Positions 9,137 to 17,153 of a stretch of 64,000 nucleotides of DNA are shown here, piece after piece; the stretch's first letter is position 1, and each line of letters starts with the position of its first letter. The DNA is from Candidatus Thioglobus sp. (GTDB taxonomy: Bacteria > Pseudomonadota > Gammaproteobacteria > PS1 > Pseudothioglobaceae). The stretch lies in the NCBI GenBank assembly GCA_028345955.1, contig JAOMEO010000001.1:112739-176738 (forward strand), read 5' to 3'. The position numbers and the translations under genes are program-made. A model generated the notes under the pieces. It saw only the letters and a program-made list of their open reading frames with translations, was not told the DNA's origin and ran no database searches.

Positions 9137-10117
9137 ATGATTGATAAGTTTGAAAGAATTAAATTAGGCCATTTTCCAACCCCTATAGAATATTTAAATA
9201 ATATTACCGAATATTTAAATGGTCCTCAGATATATATAAAAAGGGACGATTGCACTGGTTTAGCGACAGGCGGAAACAAAACAAGAAAGCTGGAATTCCT
9301 AATGCCTGATGCCATTAAGAACCAGGCTGATCTTGTTGTTACTGTGGGTGCCGTTCAGTCCAACCATACCCGTCAAACCGCTGCTGCATGCGCAAAACTT
9401 GGTTTGAAATGCCTCATTGTTTTGGAACAAAGATTAAAAGATGCTCCAAATGTTTATATGACCTCAGGAAATGTTTTCTTGGACAAGCTTTTTGGCGCTG
9501 AAGTCGTGCTATGCCCTGATGGAAAAGACGTCAAAGAACATGCTGAAGAAATAATGGCAGAAAGAAAAAATGATGGTGCCAATCCTTATTACATTCCCGT
9601 TGGTGGTAGCAATCATATTGGTGAACTCGGATATATTGAATGTATGAGGGAAATTATTGAAGACGATAAAGACAATTCTTTTACTCATATTGTGTTGGCA
9701 AGTGGCAGTGGAGGAACACATTCAGGTTGTATAGCAGGCAAAACATATTACAAAAGTAATATAAAAATTGTTGGTATTAGTGTTAAAGACAAAAAACATG
9801 ATCAAGAAGAAAAGGTTTTTAAACTAGCTAAGGAAGGTTGCAACTATATCCAATGCGACGAACCAAAACGTGAAGATATACTTGTTTTTGATGACTATGT
9901 AGGTGGCGGTTATGGTGTTCCAACCGATGGAATGAATGAAGCCGTTAATCTAATGGCAACAAAAGAAGCTATACTCTTAGACCCCGTTTATTCAGGAAAA
10001 GGATTTGCGGGTCTGATTGATTTAATACAAAATAAATATTTTACAGATACAGATAAAATCTTATTTATTCATACTGGAGGCGCCATTTCATTGCATGCCT
10101 ATGAATGGGCTTTCTAA
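9137..10117 (+). CDS. PLP-dependent D-cysteine desulfhydrase / L-cysteate sulfo-lyase family enzyme
   Basis: 326 residues of the ACC-deaminase/DcyD family (fold type II PLP enzymes). The PLP lysine lies in GGNKTRKLEFL near residue 48 and the serine/asparagine cofactor stretch in GAVQSNHTRQ near 72; LDPVYSGKG near 285 and FIHTGGA near 310 are also family hallmarks. Members split D-cysteine to pyruvate, ammonia and sulfide, or L-cysteate to pyruvate, ammonia and sulfite (CuyA). I recall CuyA of marine bacteria as very similar in these motifs, but the two activities cannot be told apart by eye. It stands alone on the plus strand, convergent with the ABC transporter genes 25 bases away; a 150-base AT-rich gap with no clear signal lies upstream. 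Confidence 0.75.
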   Translation: MIDKFERIKLGHFPTPIEYLNNITEYLNGPQIYIKRDDCTGLATGGNKTRKLEFLMPDAIKNQADLVVTVGAVQSNHTRQTAAACAKLGLKCLIVLEQRLKDAPNVYMTSGNVFLDKLFGAEVVLCPDGKDVKEHAEEIMAERKNDGANPYYIPVGGSNHIGELGYIECMREIIEDDKDNSFTHIVLASGSGGTHSGCIAGKTYYKSNIKIVGISVKDKKHDQEEKVFKLAKEGCNYIQCDEPKREDILVFDDYVGGGYGVPTDGMNEAVNLMATKEAILLDPVYSGKGFAGLIDLIQNKYFTDTDKILFIHTGGAISLHAYEWAF

Positions 10118-10141
10118 ATATATCATTTTATAAAAGAACGT

Positions 10142-11638
10142 TTACATTTTCTTCTTACCTTGTATGACTTGATCAAGTATTAAAGCGCAAAACAAGATGG
10201 CAATACCAGCCAAAATTCCTTGGCCCACATTTGCATATTGCAACGCTTCTAAAACGTCTTGCCCAAGCCCTTTTGCACCAATCAGAGAGGCAACAACAAC
10301 CATTGCTAAACTCAACATAACTGTCTGATTAACGCCGGCAAGAATTGTTGGCATAGCGAGAGGCAAGTCAACCTTTGTTAATAGATACCATTTAGAGGCA
10401 CCATAAGCTATTGCAGCCTCTCTTATCGCCTCAGGAACACCTCTCAACCCTAAAACTGTCAACCTGACTACAGGAGTTCCGCCAAAAATCATGGTAATAA
10501 TTACAGCAGAAACCTTTCCAGTTCCAAAAAAAGCAATTACTGGAATCATAAACACGAATGCAGGCATGGTTTGCATAAAATCCATTATGGGTCTAATGAA
10601 AGAATAAAATTTAGGTCTTGTAGCACAATAAATTCCAAGCGGGATTCCAATAGATATACTTAATATAGCAGCAGTACCCAATAAAGCCAAAGTTGTCATG
10701 GCCTTTACCCAAAACCCTAAAAAGCCCATATAAGCCAAAAATGCGAGAGAATAGATTGCAGCACGCGGTCCTGCAGAGAGTCCGGTCATTAATACTATTG
10801 CACTTATGACCACAACCCATGGCGTTTTAACAAATAACATTTCCAGTGAATCCAAGACACTTCTTATTCCATATGTGATGGCACTAAAAAGAGCATCACC
10901 CTTAATAACTGCATAATCAAAGGCCCCTTCTACACCATCTATTGAGGCAAGCCTTATATCTGGATGCGTAGGAAAGTCAGCAAACAACTTCACTAAATCT
11001 GGAAAACTATAGTGAATCGTCGAAAAGATAATAATTATCAGTGAAAAACTTATACTCAGCAGGTAATTTTTAAAATCCATTCCTGGACTGATAAGCTTAT
11101 TTGAAAGCCATTCAGAAAATCTCTTTTCTAAAATTGAATTGGCTAATACTCCTTGTAGCGATCTTATAAGAATAAATAAAACAATTCCTCCAATGGCAAT
11201 TGCAACTCCAGAAGCTTCTATACGTTGAGCCTCTTGTAAGTAGCCAGCTATTGAATCTTCCAGTGACTTGATCGTTCTTCTGAACATTTCTACTTTGTCT
11301 GAATTGCTTTCTATTGCAGCTTGGAGTTGTTTCTGTCGAAAATCAATCGTTGACTGAATTTGATCAATTTTTTTATAAGCCTCTATACTAATATTTCCAA
11401 AGAAGCCTCTAACAATTTGAACAATAGCAAAGGTCTCAATAATTAAAAATGCCAGTGACCAGTTCCATATATTTCTAATTCCAAACCATATTGAACCAAA
11501 TAAAAATGCTGATAAATTGAATGAAAGAATAAATTTTGAGGCATTGTTGATTCTCTCAAATTCATGAATATAGTAGTCAGGATTGGTCTTTACAAAATCT
11601 TTAATTCGATTTGTATTTAGATAGTTATTTTCACTCAT
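10142..11638 (-). CDS. glycine betaine/proline betaine ABC transporter permease (ProW-like) with long N-terminal extension
   Basis: An inner-membrane permease of the ProW/OpuAB family. The core lies in the last ~230 residues, with the EAA loop EAAIAYGASKWYLLTKVDLP about 80 residues from the end. The start is placed at 11638 (MSENNYLN), overlapping the proV-like stop by 8 bases; the track start adds seven residues inside proV. The protein is about 498 residues, clearly longer than the roughly 280-350 usual for ProW. The first ~200 residues hold two or three hydrophobic segments and a charged, coiled-coil-like stretch (IDQIQSTIDFRQKQLQ). The role of this extension is unknown. Last gene of the proX-proV-proW order, so betaine-type osmolyte uptake is likely. 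Confidence 0.85.
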   Translation of the reverse strand: MSENNYLNTNRIKDFVKTNPDYYIHEFERINNASKFILSFNLSAFLFGSIWFGIRNIWNWSLAFLIIETFAIVQIVRGFFGNISIEAYKKIDQIQSTIDFRQKQLQAAIESNSDKVEMFRRTIKSLEDSIAGYLQEAQRIEASGVAIAIGGIVLFILIRSLQGVLANSILEKRFSEWLSNKLISPGMDFKNYLLSISFSLIIIIFSTIHYSFPDLVKLFADFPTHPDIRLASIDGVEGAFDYAVIKGDALFSAITYGIRSVLDSLEMLFVKTPWVVVISAIVLMTGLSAGPRAAIYSLAFLAYMGFLGFWVKAMTTLALLGTAAILSISIGIPLGIYCATRPKFYSFIRPIMDFMQTMPAFVFMIPVIAFFGTGKVSAVIITMIFGGTPVVRLTVLGLRGVPEAIREAAIAYGASKWYLLTKVDLPLAMPTILAGVNQTVMLSLAMVVVASLIGAKGLGQDVLEALQYANVGQGILAGIAILFCALILDQVIQGKKKM

Positions 11639-12695
11639 CTTGACCCTCAACAACAGCAACTAATAAGTCTTTTTGAGATATGACCCCTATATCTCTACCG
11701 TCTGCATTAGTTATAACAATAGGGCTATCATTGGATACTGATTTTTCAATTAAACTACTTAAAACATCACTTTCATTCATTCTTACCGCATCTTTTGGAA
11801 TATCGCCATAACTCTTACTATATTCATCTATTGGCTTCATAATTGTATTTGCTTGTACAACTTGGAGTCTTGAAATCCCTTTCACAAAGTCCGCCACATA
11901 ATCATCCTCTGGCTTCAAGACTATTTCTTCAGGGGTTCCTACTTGAATAACTTTGCCATCCCTCATAATTGCAATACGATGGCCAACTTTAACTGCCTCA
12001 TCTAGGTCATGAGTGATAAAGACTGTTGTTTTTCTTAATTTTTTTGATAGCTTAATAAACTCTATTTGAAGCTGCCTTCTGATTAATGGATCTAGGGCAC
12101 TAAAAGGCTCATCCATTAATAATATCTCAGGATCAGCCGCCAAAGCTCTTGCCAATCCTACGCGCTGTTGCATACCTCCAGATAGCTCATGTGCATATTT
12201 ATTACCCCATCCTGTAAGTTCAACTGTATTTAAAATTTCATTCGCCTGTGCGTATCTTTTGTTTTTATTAATACCTCTAATCTCTAATGGCATAGCAATG
12301 TTATCAATTACAGATCGATGGGGCATTAAGGCGAAATTTTGAAAAACCATACCTATCTTTTTATTTCTAAATTCTTGTAGTTGATTTTTTTCAAATGCCA
12401 TTACATCTTGCCCATCAATTAAGATTTTCCCCAGTGTGGGCTCGAGCAACCTATTAATATGCCTTACAAGGGTTGATTTACCGCTTCCAGAGAGTCCCAT
12501 GACACAGAATATTTCTCCTGGATTAACATCAAATGAAACATCGGAGACTCCAATTACTGAGTTGTACTTCTCTAAAGCATCTTGCTTAGAAATATTCTTT
12601 TTAGTTATTGCTTCTAGTGCTTCAGGAGAATTGTTTCCAAATACCTTAGTGATATTTTGAATCTCAATGAAGCTTCCAGAGTTTTCAGACGACAT
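11631..12695 (-). CDS. glycine betaine/proline betaine ABC transporter ATPase (ProV-like)
   Basis: 354 residues. An ABC ATPase domain occupies about residues 10-270 with Walker A GLSGSGKST, signature LSGGMQQR and Walker B ILLMDEPFSALD. The region after it (DYVADFVKGISR and then two short CBS-like stretches ending DIGVISQKDLLVAVVEG) matches the C-terminal CBS part of ProV/OpuAA, which senses ionic strength in studied homologues. The frame overlaps the permease downstream by 8 bases. Between it and the upstream binding-protein gene lies a terminator hairpin, so it is probably expressed at a lower level than proX. Confidence 0.9.
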   Translation of the reverse strand: MSSENSGSFIEIQNITKVFGNNSPEALEAITKKNISKQDALEKYNSVIGVSDVSFDVNPGEIFCVMGLSGSGKSTLVRHINRLLEPTLGKILIDGQDVMAFEKNQLQEFRNKKIGMVFQNFALMPHRSVIDNIAMPLEIRGINKNKRYAQANEILNTVELTGWGNKYAHELSGGMQQRVGLARALAADPEILLMDEPFSALDPLIRRQLQIEFIKLSKKLRKTTVFITHDLDEAVKVGHRIAIMRDGKVIQVGTPEEIVLKPEDDYVADFVKGISRLQVVQANTIMKPIDEYSKSYGDIPKDAVRMNESDVLSSLIEKSVSNDSPIVITNADGRDIGVISQKDLLVAVVEGQDE

Positions 12696-12712
12696 AATAT
12701 TTATTTTTAATG

Positions 12713-12744
12713 AAAAAAAACCGGCGCCTAAAACGCCGGTTTTA
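12713..12744 (-). terminator. rho-independent terminator/attenuator between proX- and proV-like genes
   Basis: On the minus strand a stem AAAACCGGCG pairs with CGCCGGTTTT around a seven-base loop and runs into a T-tract of eight. It lies just after the binding-protein stop and before the ATPase start. Partial read-through would let the periplasmic binding protein be made in excess over the membrane subunits. Confidence 0.85.
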
Positions 12745-12760
12745 AGACGAACTAGTTAAA

Positions 12761-13723
12761 TTATAAACCTAACCAGCCATCAACAGTACCTTCGTTTTGA
12801 GACATCCAATCTCTAGCAACTTCTGCAGGATCTCTCTTATTGACAGACACTTCATAAGCTAGCCATGAAACATCATCAGATGTAAGCTGGAAGTTATTGA
12901 AAAATTCAACAATTGCTGGTGACTTAGCTTCTAGCGAAGTGCCCCAACCAATTTGAATGTTCTTCAATGCATCCTTTGAAGCTACATATGATTTTGTATA
13001 CCAATCTGCATCAGTTTTTGGTTGAATCATTATGTATTTCTCAGGGTCATGAGTAGGCTCAGTCAACATAACAACATCAGCCATTCCCCAAATAGCGTGT
13101 GGCTTATAGCAGTAGAATGCATAGCCTTCACCTTTCTTAATTGAGTCTAATACTCGAGCATTTTTCACAGCTTCAGCAGCTCTAATTGGCTCAATTCCAG
13201 CATCAAGTAGTTGGTAATCTCTTACCTTTACTTCATTTACGTTTGCAGATGCCCATCCATCAGCACCAATCCAAAACTCGCCTTTACCGTTGCCATCACT
13301 ATCCATGGCAGCAACAACTTCAGGTCTACCAAGATCGAAAATTGAAGTTATATTCATCTCTGCTGCAAAAGCTTGCGAGACACAGTAACCTTGGTTTCCT
13401 TCGTAGCTTAGAGGACTTAACTTAAGTGTTCCTTTAGGTACGAGGTCATTAGTGTAGGCCTGTTGATTGGGAAGCCAGATATCAGGGTGAACTTCAATCT
13501 CACCTTTGCTCCTATCAATAGCTGCATAAATAGCTGTATTGTTTCCAGGAACAAGCTCCACTTCTCCGCCCATTTTATCGGTAATAACGGCAGACAGCAA
13601 GTTAGCAATTGCCGTTGCTCCTGTCCAACCTGGATCACCGATATTAACTTTTTCTGCATAGCTAGACATTGACATAGTCAATGCAATTAATCCTGCCATG
13701 CAAGTCTTACTTAATATTTTCAT
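12761..13723 (-). CDS. glycine betaine/proline betaine ABC transporter substrate-binding protein (ProX/OpuAC-like)
   Basis: A periplasmic binding protein of the OpuAC family. The start at 13723 (MKILSKTCMAGLIAL) is chosen over the track start at 13768 because it gives a normal signal peptide ending near SMSSYA and has a strong ribosome site (AAAGGAGAT) at good distance. The mature protein keeps aromatic positions typical for caging a quaternary ammonium group: GDPGWTGA near the N-terminus, PDIWLPNQQAY near residue 80 and YKPHAIWGMAD near 205. First gene of the transporter operon. Ligand is probably glycine betaine or a relative such as carnitine or proline betaine; which one cannot be read directly. 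Confidence 0.88.
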   Translation of the reverse strand: MKILSKTCMAGLIALTMSMSSYAEKVNIGDPGWTGATAIANLLSAVITDKMGGEVELVPGNNTAIYAAIDRSKGEIEVHPDIWLPNQQAYTNDLVPKGTLKLSPLSYEGNQGYCVSQAFAAEMNITSIFDLGRPEVVAAMDSDGNGKGEFWIGADGWASANVNEVKVRDYQLLDAGIEPIRAAEAVKNARVLDSIKKGEGYAFYCYKPHAIWGMADVVMLTEPTHDPEKYIMIQPKTDADWYTKSYVASKDALKNIQIGWGTSLEAKSPAIVEFFNNFQLTSDDVSWLAYEVSVNKRDPAEVARDWMSQNEGTVDGWLGL

Positions 13724-13777
13724 TTTTACATCTCCTTTACATATTAAATTGATACAAAACCACATCAAAATGCTTTC

Positions 13778-13805
13778 ATTTTAGAAAAAAGTTCGCCCGA
13801 ATCAA
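13778..13805 (-). promoter_or_regulatory. putative promoter of the betaine transporter operon
   Basis: On the minus strand TTGATT is followed after 16 bases by TAAAAT, upstream of the proX-like start with a leader of about 50 bases. Consensus match by eye; moderate to weak. Confidence 0.35.
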
Positions 13806-13940
13806 TTAATAAATTGAAGCAATTTGTTATTGTGGAAAGGGAATATTAACACGAAATTAACTATGATAAAACTTATATATAAAAAAGAAAAATAATAATT
13901 AAACTTAAAATAGAAAAGAAAAAAATTGATTATAGAAAAT

Positions 13941-14684
13941 TTAATATAGAAAATCTTTTACCATTTTATTAAATAATTTTGGTTTTTCCATGTGTGAATT
14001 ATGAGCACAGTTTTCAATGATCTCTAATCTAGAATCAACTATGCCTTTTTTTAATATTTTTTGCTGAGACCAATCATAAGAACGATCTTTATCTGACCAG
14101 ATAATAAGAGTTGGGCACTTAATATGTTTTAGTTGTTCCCTTCCATCCCAACACTCCCAAGCATCAAGACTAGCAAGTGCAGCTTGTGTTGAAGCCTTTT
14201 TACCTTCATCGATACATAAATTAAATCCATCACCAATTAAATAATCAATAAACCATGTTTTCGCTATATCTTGTCTAACTTTATTTAAACCAAATTTTTT
14301 AATTTTAGTTCTTGATTCATTTATGGTTTCAAATCTGTTGGGTAAAACTCCAATAGAGCCTGTTCCAAAACAAATTAACTTATTTATACGTTCTGGATAA
14401 AGAGCAGCCATTTCTTGAACTATCATTCCACCCATAGAATGACCGAGTAAATTAAAGTTTTCTATTTTTAAATAATCTAAAAGCTCAAATACTTGATTTG
14501 CATTTTCTTTTATTGTTGATGGCGCAGTCATATGAGAACTTTCTCCATAACCAGCCAAAGATGGCATGATTAAATCATAATCATTCTTTAATTCTTCCTG
14601 AAATTTCCACATGGATTGACCACCAAGATATCCATGAATTAATACTAGAGGATATCCGGTTCCTATTTTTTTATAAGACAACAT
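13941..14684 (-). CDS. alpha/beta hydrolase
   Basis: 247 residues of the alpha/beta-hydrolase fold. The oxyanion stretch LVLIHGYLGG lies near residue 13, the nucleophile elbow GHSMGG near 84, the acid aspartate near IWSDKDRS around 197 and the catalytic histidine in ENCAHNSHMEKP near 227. Members cleave esters, lactones or C-C bonds; nothing fixes the substrate. It starts 9 bases after the dehydrogenase gene upstream, so it is the last gene of the run that includes the DddP-like and dimethylglycine-dehydrogenase-like genes. A very A/T-rich stretch with no clear hairpin follows it. Confidence 0.8.
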   Translation of the reverse strand: MLSYKKIGTGYPLVLIHGYLGGQSMWKFQEELKNDYDLIMPSLAGYGESSHMTAPSTIKENANQVFELLDYLKIENFNLLGHSMGGMIVQEMAALYPERINKLICFGTGSIGVLPNRFETINESRTKIKKFGLNKVRQDIAKTWFIDYLIGDGFNLCIDEGKKASTQAALASLDAWECWDGREQLKHIKCPTLIIWSDKDRSYDWSQQKILKKGIVDSRLEIIENCAHNSHMEKPKLFNKMVKDFLY

Positions 14685-14693
14685 AATTAACTA

Positions 14694-15788
14694 TTAGTTA
14701 GGTGGGACCAAAACCAGTTTTCCGACATATTTTTTCGCCAAGAAATCTTTCTGCGCTCGAACAATATCTTTGAGAGAGTAGCTCTTTGCGATCAAAGGTT
14801 TGATTTCATTTCTCTCAATATAACCAATCAAATTTTCAAAAACTTCGCTGCTCTGAAAAGTACACCCTATAAACGTTAAATCCTTTAAATATAGAGTCCT
14901 AACATCCAATTCAACGATTGGCCCAGCAATCGCCCCTGCTGTTGCATAGCGACCGCCTTTCTTAAGCACCTCAAGTAATTCTCCCCATTTACTACCTGCA
15001 ACGAGATCAATCACTACATCTACGTACTCCTTACCCAGAATGTCAATTAAATTGTCCTCTCGTTTTACGACATGATCGGCACCAATACTTTTAACATCGG
15101 AGATTTTTTGTTCGTTAGTTACTGCGATAACTTTTGCTCCACGTCTCTTAGCTAACTGGATTGCAGCTGATCCAACGCCACCAGAGGACCCCGTAATCAA
15201 AACAGTTTCACCCTTACTAACATTTGAGCGCTCCAAGAGATTTTCAGCTGTTGAGTAGGCACAAGGAATAGAGGCTAATTCAATATCACTCCAGTCGCTC
15301 TCGATTTTATAACTTTCATCACTAAAAGCAACCATGAACTGTGCAAAGGCGCCATTGCATTCCGAGCCTACGGACCAGCTCTCAAAGGGCCGGTAGTCTA
15401 CTGCATATTGCTGCATGGTGCGTACTAAAACACGCTCACCTATTCGCTTACTATCGACCTGTTCACCAACTGCAACAATTTCACCATAGCAGTCTGCTCC
15501 CTGAATGATGGGAAAACTGAGAGGAACACCTGACCAACTTCCGTCATCATTCTCAGCATTATCAAAACCTTCAGCACCTCCAACACTTGTTTCACCTGTC
15601 ACCGATTTTGAATACCAGGCAGTACGTGTGTTGATGTCGGTATTGTTAATTCCTGCGCCCAAAACCTTAATAAGCACTTGATCTGAATTTGGACTAGGCA
15701 CTTCAACATCAGTGCGGAAATCCAAAACATCAAAACCGCCATGGCCAGTCGTTAAAACTGCACTCATCTTTTTTGGAATACTGATCAT
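14694..15788 (-). CDS. MDR-superfamily dehydrogenase (quinone-oxidoreductase type)
   Basis: 364 residues of the medium-chain dehydrogenase/reductase superfamily. The N-terminal GroES-like part carries IIQGADCYGEIVAVG in place of the zinc-binding GHE motif, and I see no four-cysteine structural zinc lobe, so a zinc-independent quinone-oxidoreductase/enoyl-reductase type is likely. The NADPH Rossmann motif is TGSSGGVGSAAIQLAKRRGA near residue 200. It sits 31 bases after a DddP-like gene. In some marine bacteria dddP neighbours acuI, an MDR acryloyl-CoA reductase, but this protein does not look like a clear AcuI and the link is only suggestive. Start at 15788 has a purine-rich ribosome site; an ATG seven codons in is possible. 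Confidence 0.75.
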   Translation of the reverse strand: MISIPKKMSAVLTTGHGGFDVLDFRTDVEVPSPNSDQVLIKVLGAGINNTDINTRTAWYSKSVTGETSVGGAEGFDNAENDDGSWSGVPLSFPIIQGADCYGEIVAVGEQVDSKRIGERVLVRTMQQYAVDYRPFESWSVGSECNGAFAQFMVAFSDESYKIESDWSDIELASIPCAYSTAENLLERSNVSKGETVLITGSSGGVGSAAIQLAKRRGAKVIAVTNEQKISDVKSIGADHVVKREDNLIDILGKEYVDVVIDLVAGSKWGELLEVLKKGGRYATAGAIAGPIVELDVRTLYLKDLTFIGCTFQSSEVFENLIGYIERNEIKPLIAKSYSLKDIVRAQKDFLAKKYVGKLVLVPPN

Positions 15789-15819
15789 CCCGTCTCCCTA
15801 AAACACTATTCAGTTAACA

Positions 15820-17136
15820 TTACAGCAACAAGTCAGATTCGAAAGGGTAATTGGATAACACCTCGTGGCCCTTTTCAGTAATCAAAACCTGTTCCTCTAG
15901 TTTGACGCCTGGTCCACCATCATGGCGTCCGACATAGCTCTCCACGGTTAAAACCATTCCTGGTCTTATGACGCCATCATAACTGTTTTCATCCCACTCC
16001 CATGTGAAGGGAATGGCGGGATATTCGTCACACAATCCGACTCCATGATACAACATCGAATAGTGTCGAAACTCACTTTTCGGGTACTCCCTACAAGAAA
16101 ATGACAACTCTTTAAAGGTAATACCTGGTCGTAATATCTCTAAATTTTGTTGAACTTGTTCGTAAGCCATAGTATAGATTTCTTTTTGTGCTGAACTTGC
16201 AGACTTATCACCACACATCCAGGTACGAGAAATGTCGGTACAGTAACCGTACGCACCAACTAAATCTGTATCAAAACCTATTAACTCTCCATTCTGAATA
16301 GGGCGTGAGGAGCATTCGTGATACCATGGATTAGCCCTGGGGCCGGCCGCAAGTAGACGCGTCTCGATCCATTCAGCTCCTCTAGAAACAGCCTCCATTT
16401 GGAAATGACTCCAGAGTTTTTGCTCAGTAATTCCAGGTTCAGAATGGGAACGCATTAACTCAATAGATTTTTCACAGGCAAATATAGAGCATCTCATTGC
16501 AACGATCTCTTCTTCCGATTTGATCAACCTTGCCAATTCCATCACCTCCTCACCATTAGCTAGCTCCAAGCCTAGCTCTTCAAGCTGATGAATACCCTCA
16601 GTTGCGCAATGATCTAGAGCCAATCGTTTATTGCCATGACCAAACTGAGCAACTATTTCTGCAATCTCCTGGGCCCAGATTTTGGCCTTGCGTTTGCTAA
16701 ATTCACCCGCAAGAAAATACAGATAGGTAATCGCTGTACGCACTTCCGTTATTAGTGGGTTATGGTTAGAAAGAAACTCATTTCCTTCAAACTCGAAAAT
16801 AATCACAGGACCTTGTGCCATTACTAAAGCGTATCGTGCTGCGTTATGCGATGTCCAGGCAGACATATTTGTGCTGTCTATTGCATAGCGAATATTGACT
16901 GGATCATAGAGTAGAATACCGGCACAATCAAACTCAATCAATTTATCACGAACCCTTTGTAATCGGTACTCCCGAATACTTGTCATGTTCGGACTTACCA
17001 ATCCAGCCTCTACCCACTCGGATTCTGCAAGAGCGCCTGGACCGAGCGCATGTTTATTTAGACTATAAATATCTTCATCACCTGCCGCTTGAGAGGCAAT
17101 TTTCGTTTCATACTTTTTGTTTTGTTTAAAACTCAT
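15820..17136 (-). CDS. M24 metallopeptidase-fold protein resembling DMSP lyase DddP
   Basis: 438 residues with a creatinase-like N-terminal domain and an M24 pita-bread C-terminal domain. Metal ligand positions are all visible: two aspartates in FDTDLVG, one in CTDISRTW, the histidine in YHGVGLCDE, and glutamates in TVESYVG and KLEEQVLITEKG. From memory, long stretches match the DMSP lyase DddP of Roseovarius, for example DPVNIRYAIDSTNM and EWIETRLLAAGPR, much more closely than they match prolidases or ectoine hydrolase. DddP cleaves dimethylsulfoniopropionate to dimethyl sulfide and acrylate in the cytoplasm. Activity is not proven by this likeness, as close relatives with other roles may exist. 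It lies between an MDR dehydrogenase and a dimethylglycine-dehydrogenase-like flavoprotein. Confidence 0.72.
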   Translation of the reverse strand: MSFKQNKKYETKIASQAAGDEDIYSLNKHALGPGALAESEWVEAGLVSPNMTSIREYRLQRVRDKLIEFDCAGILLYDPVNIRYAIDSTNMSAWTSHNAARYALVMAQGPVIIFEFEGNEFLSNHNPLITEVRTAITYLYFLAGEFSKRKAKIWAQEIAEIVAQFGHGNKRLALDHCATEGIHQLEELGLELANGEEVMELARLIKSEEEIVAMRCSIFACEKSIELMRSHSEPGITEQKLWSHFQMEAVSRGAEWIETRLLAAGPRANPWYHECSSRPIQNGELIGFDTDLVGAYGYCTDISRTWMCGDKSASSAQKEIYTMAYEQVQQNLEILRPGITFKELSFSCREYPKSEFRHYSMLYHGVGLCDEYPAIPFTWEWDENSYDGVIRPGMVLTVESYVGRHDGGPGVKLEEQVLITEKGHEVLSNYPFESDLLL

Positions 17137-17153
17137 AGTCTAGTTATATCTTA

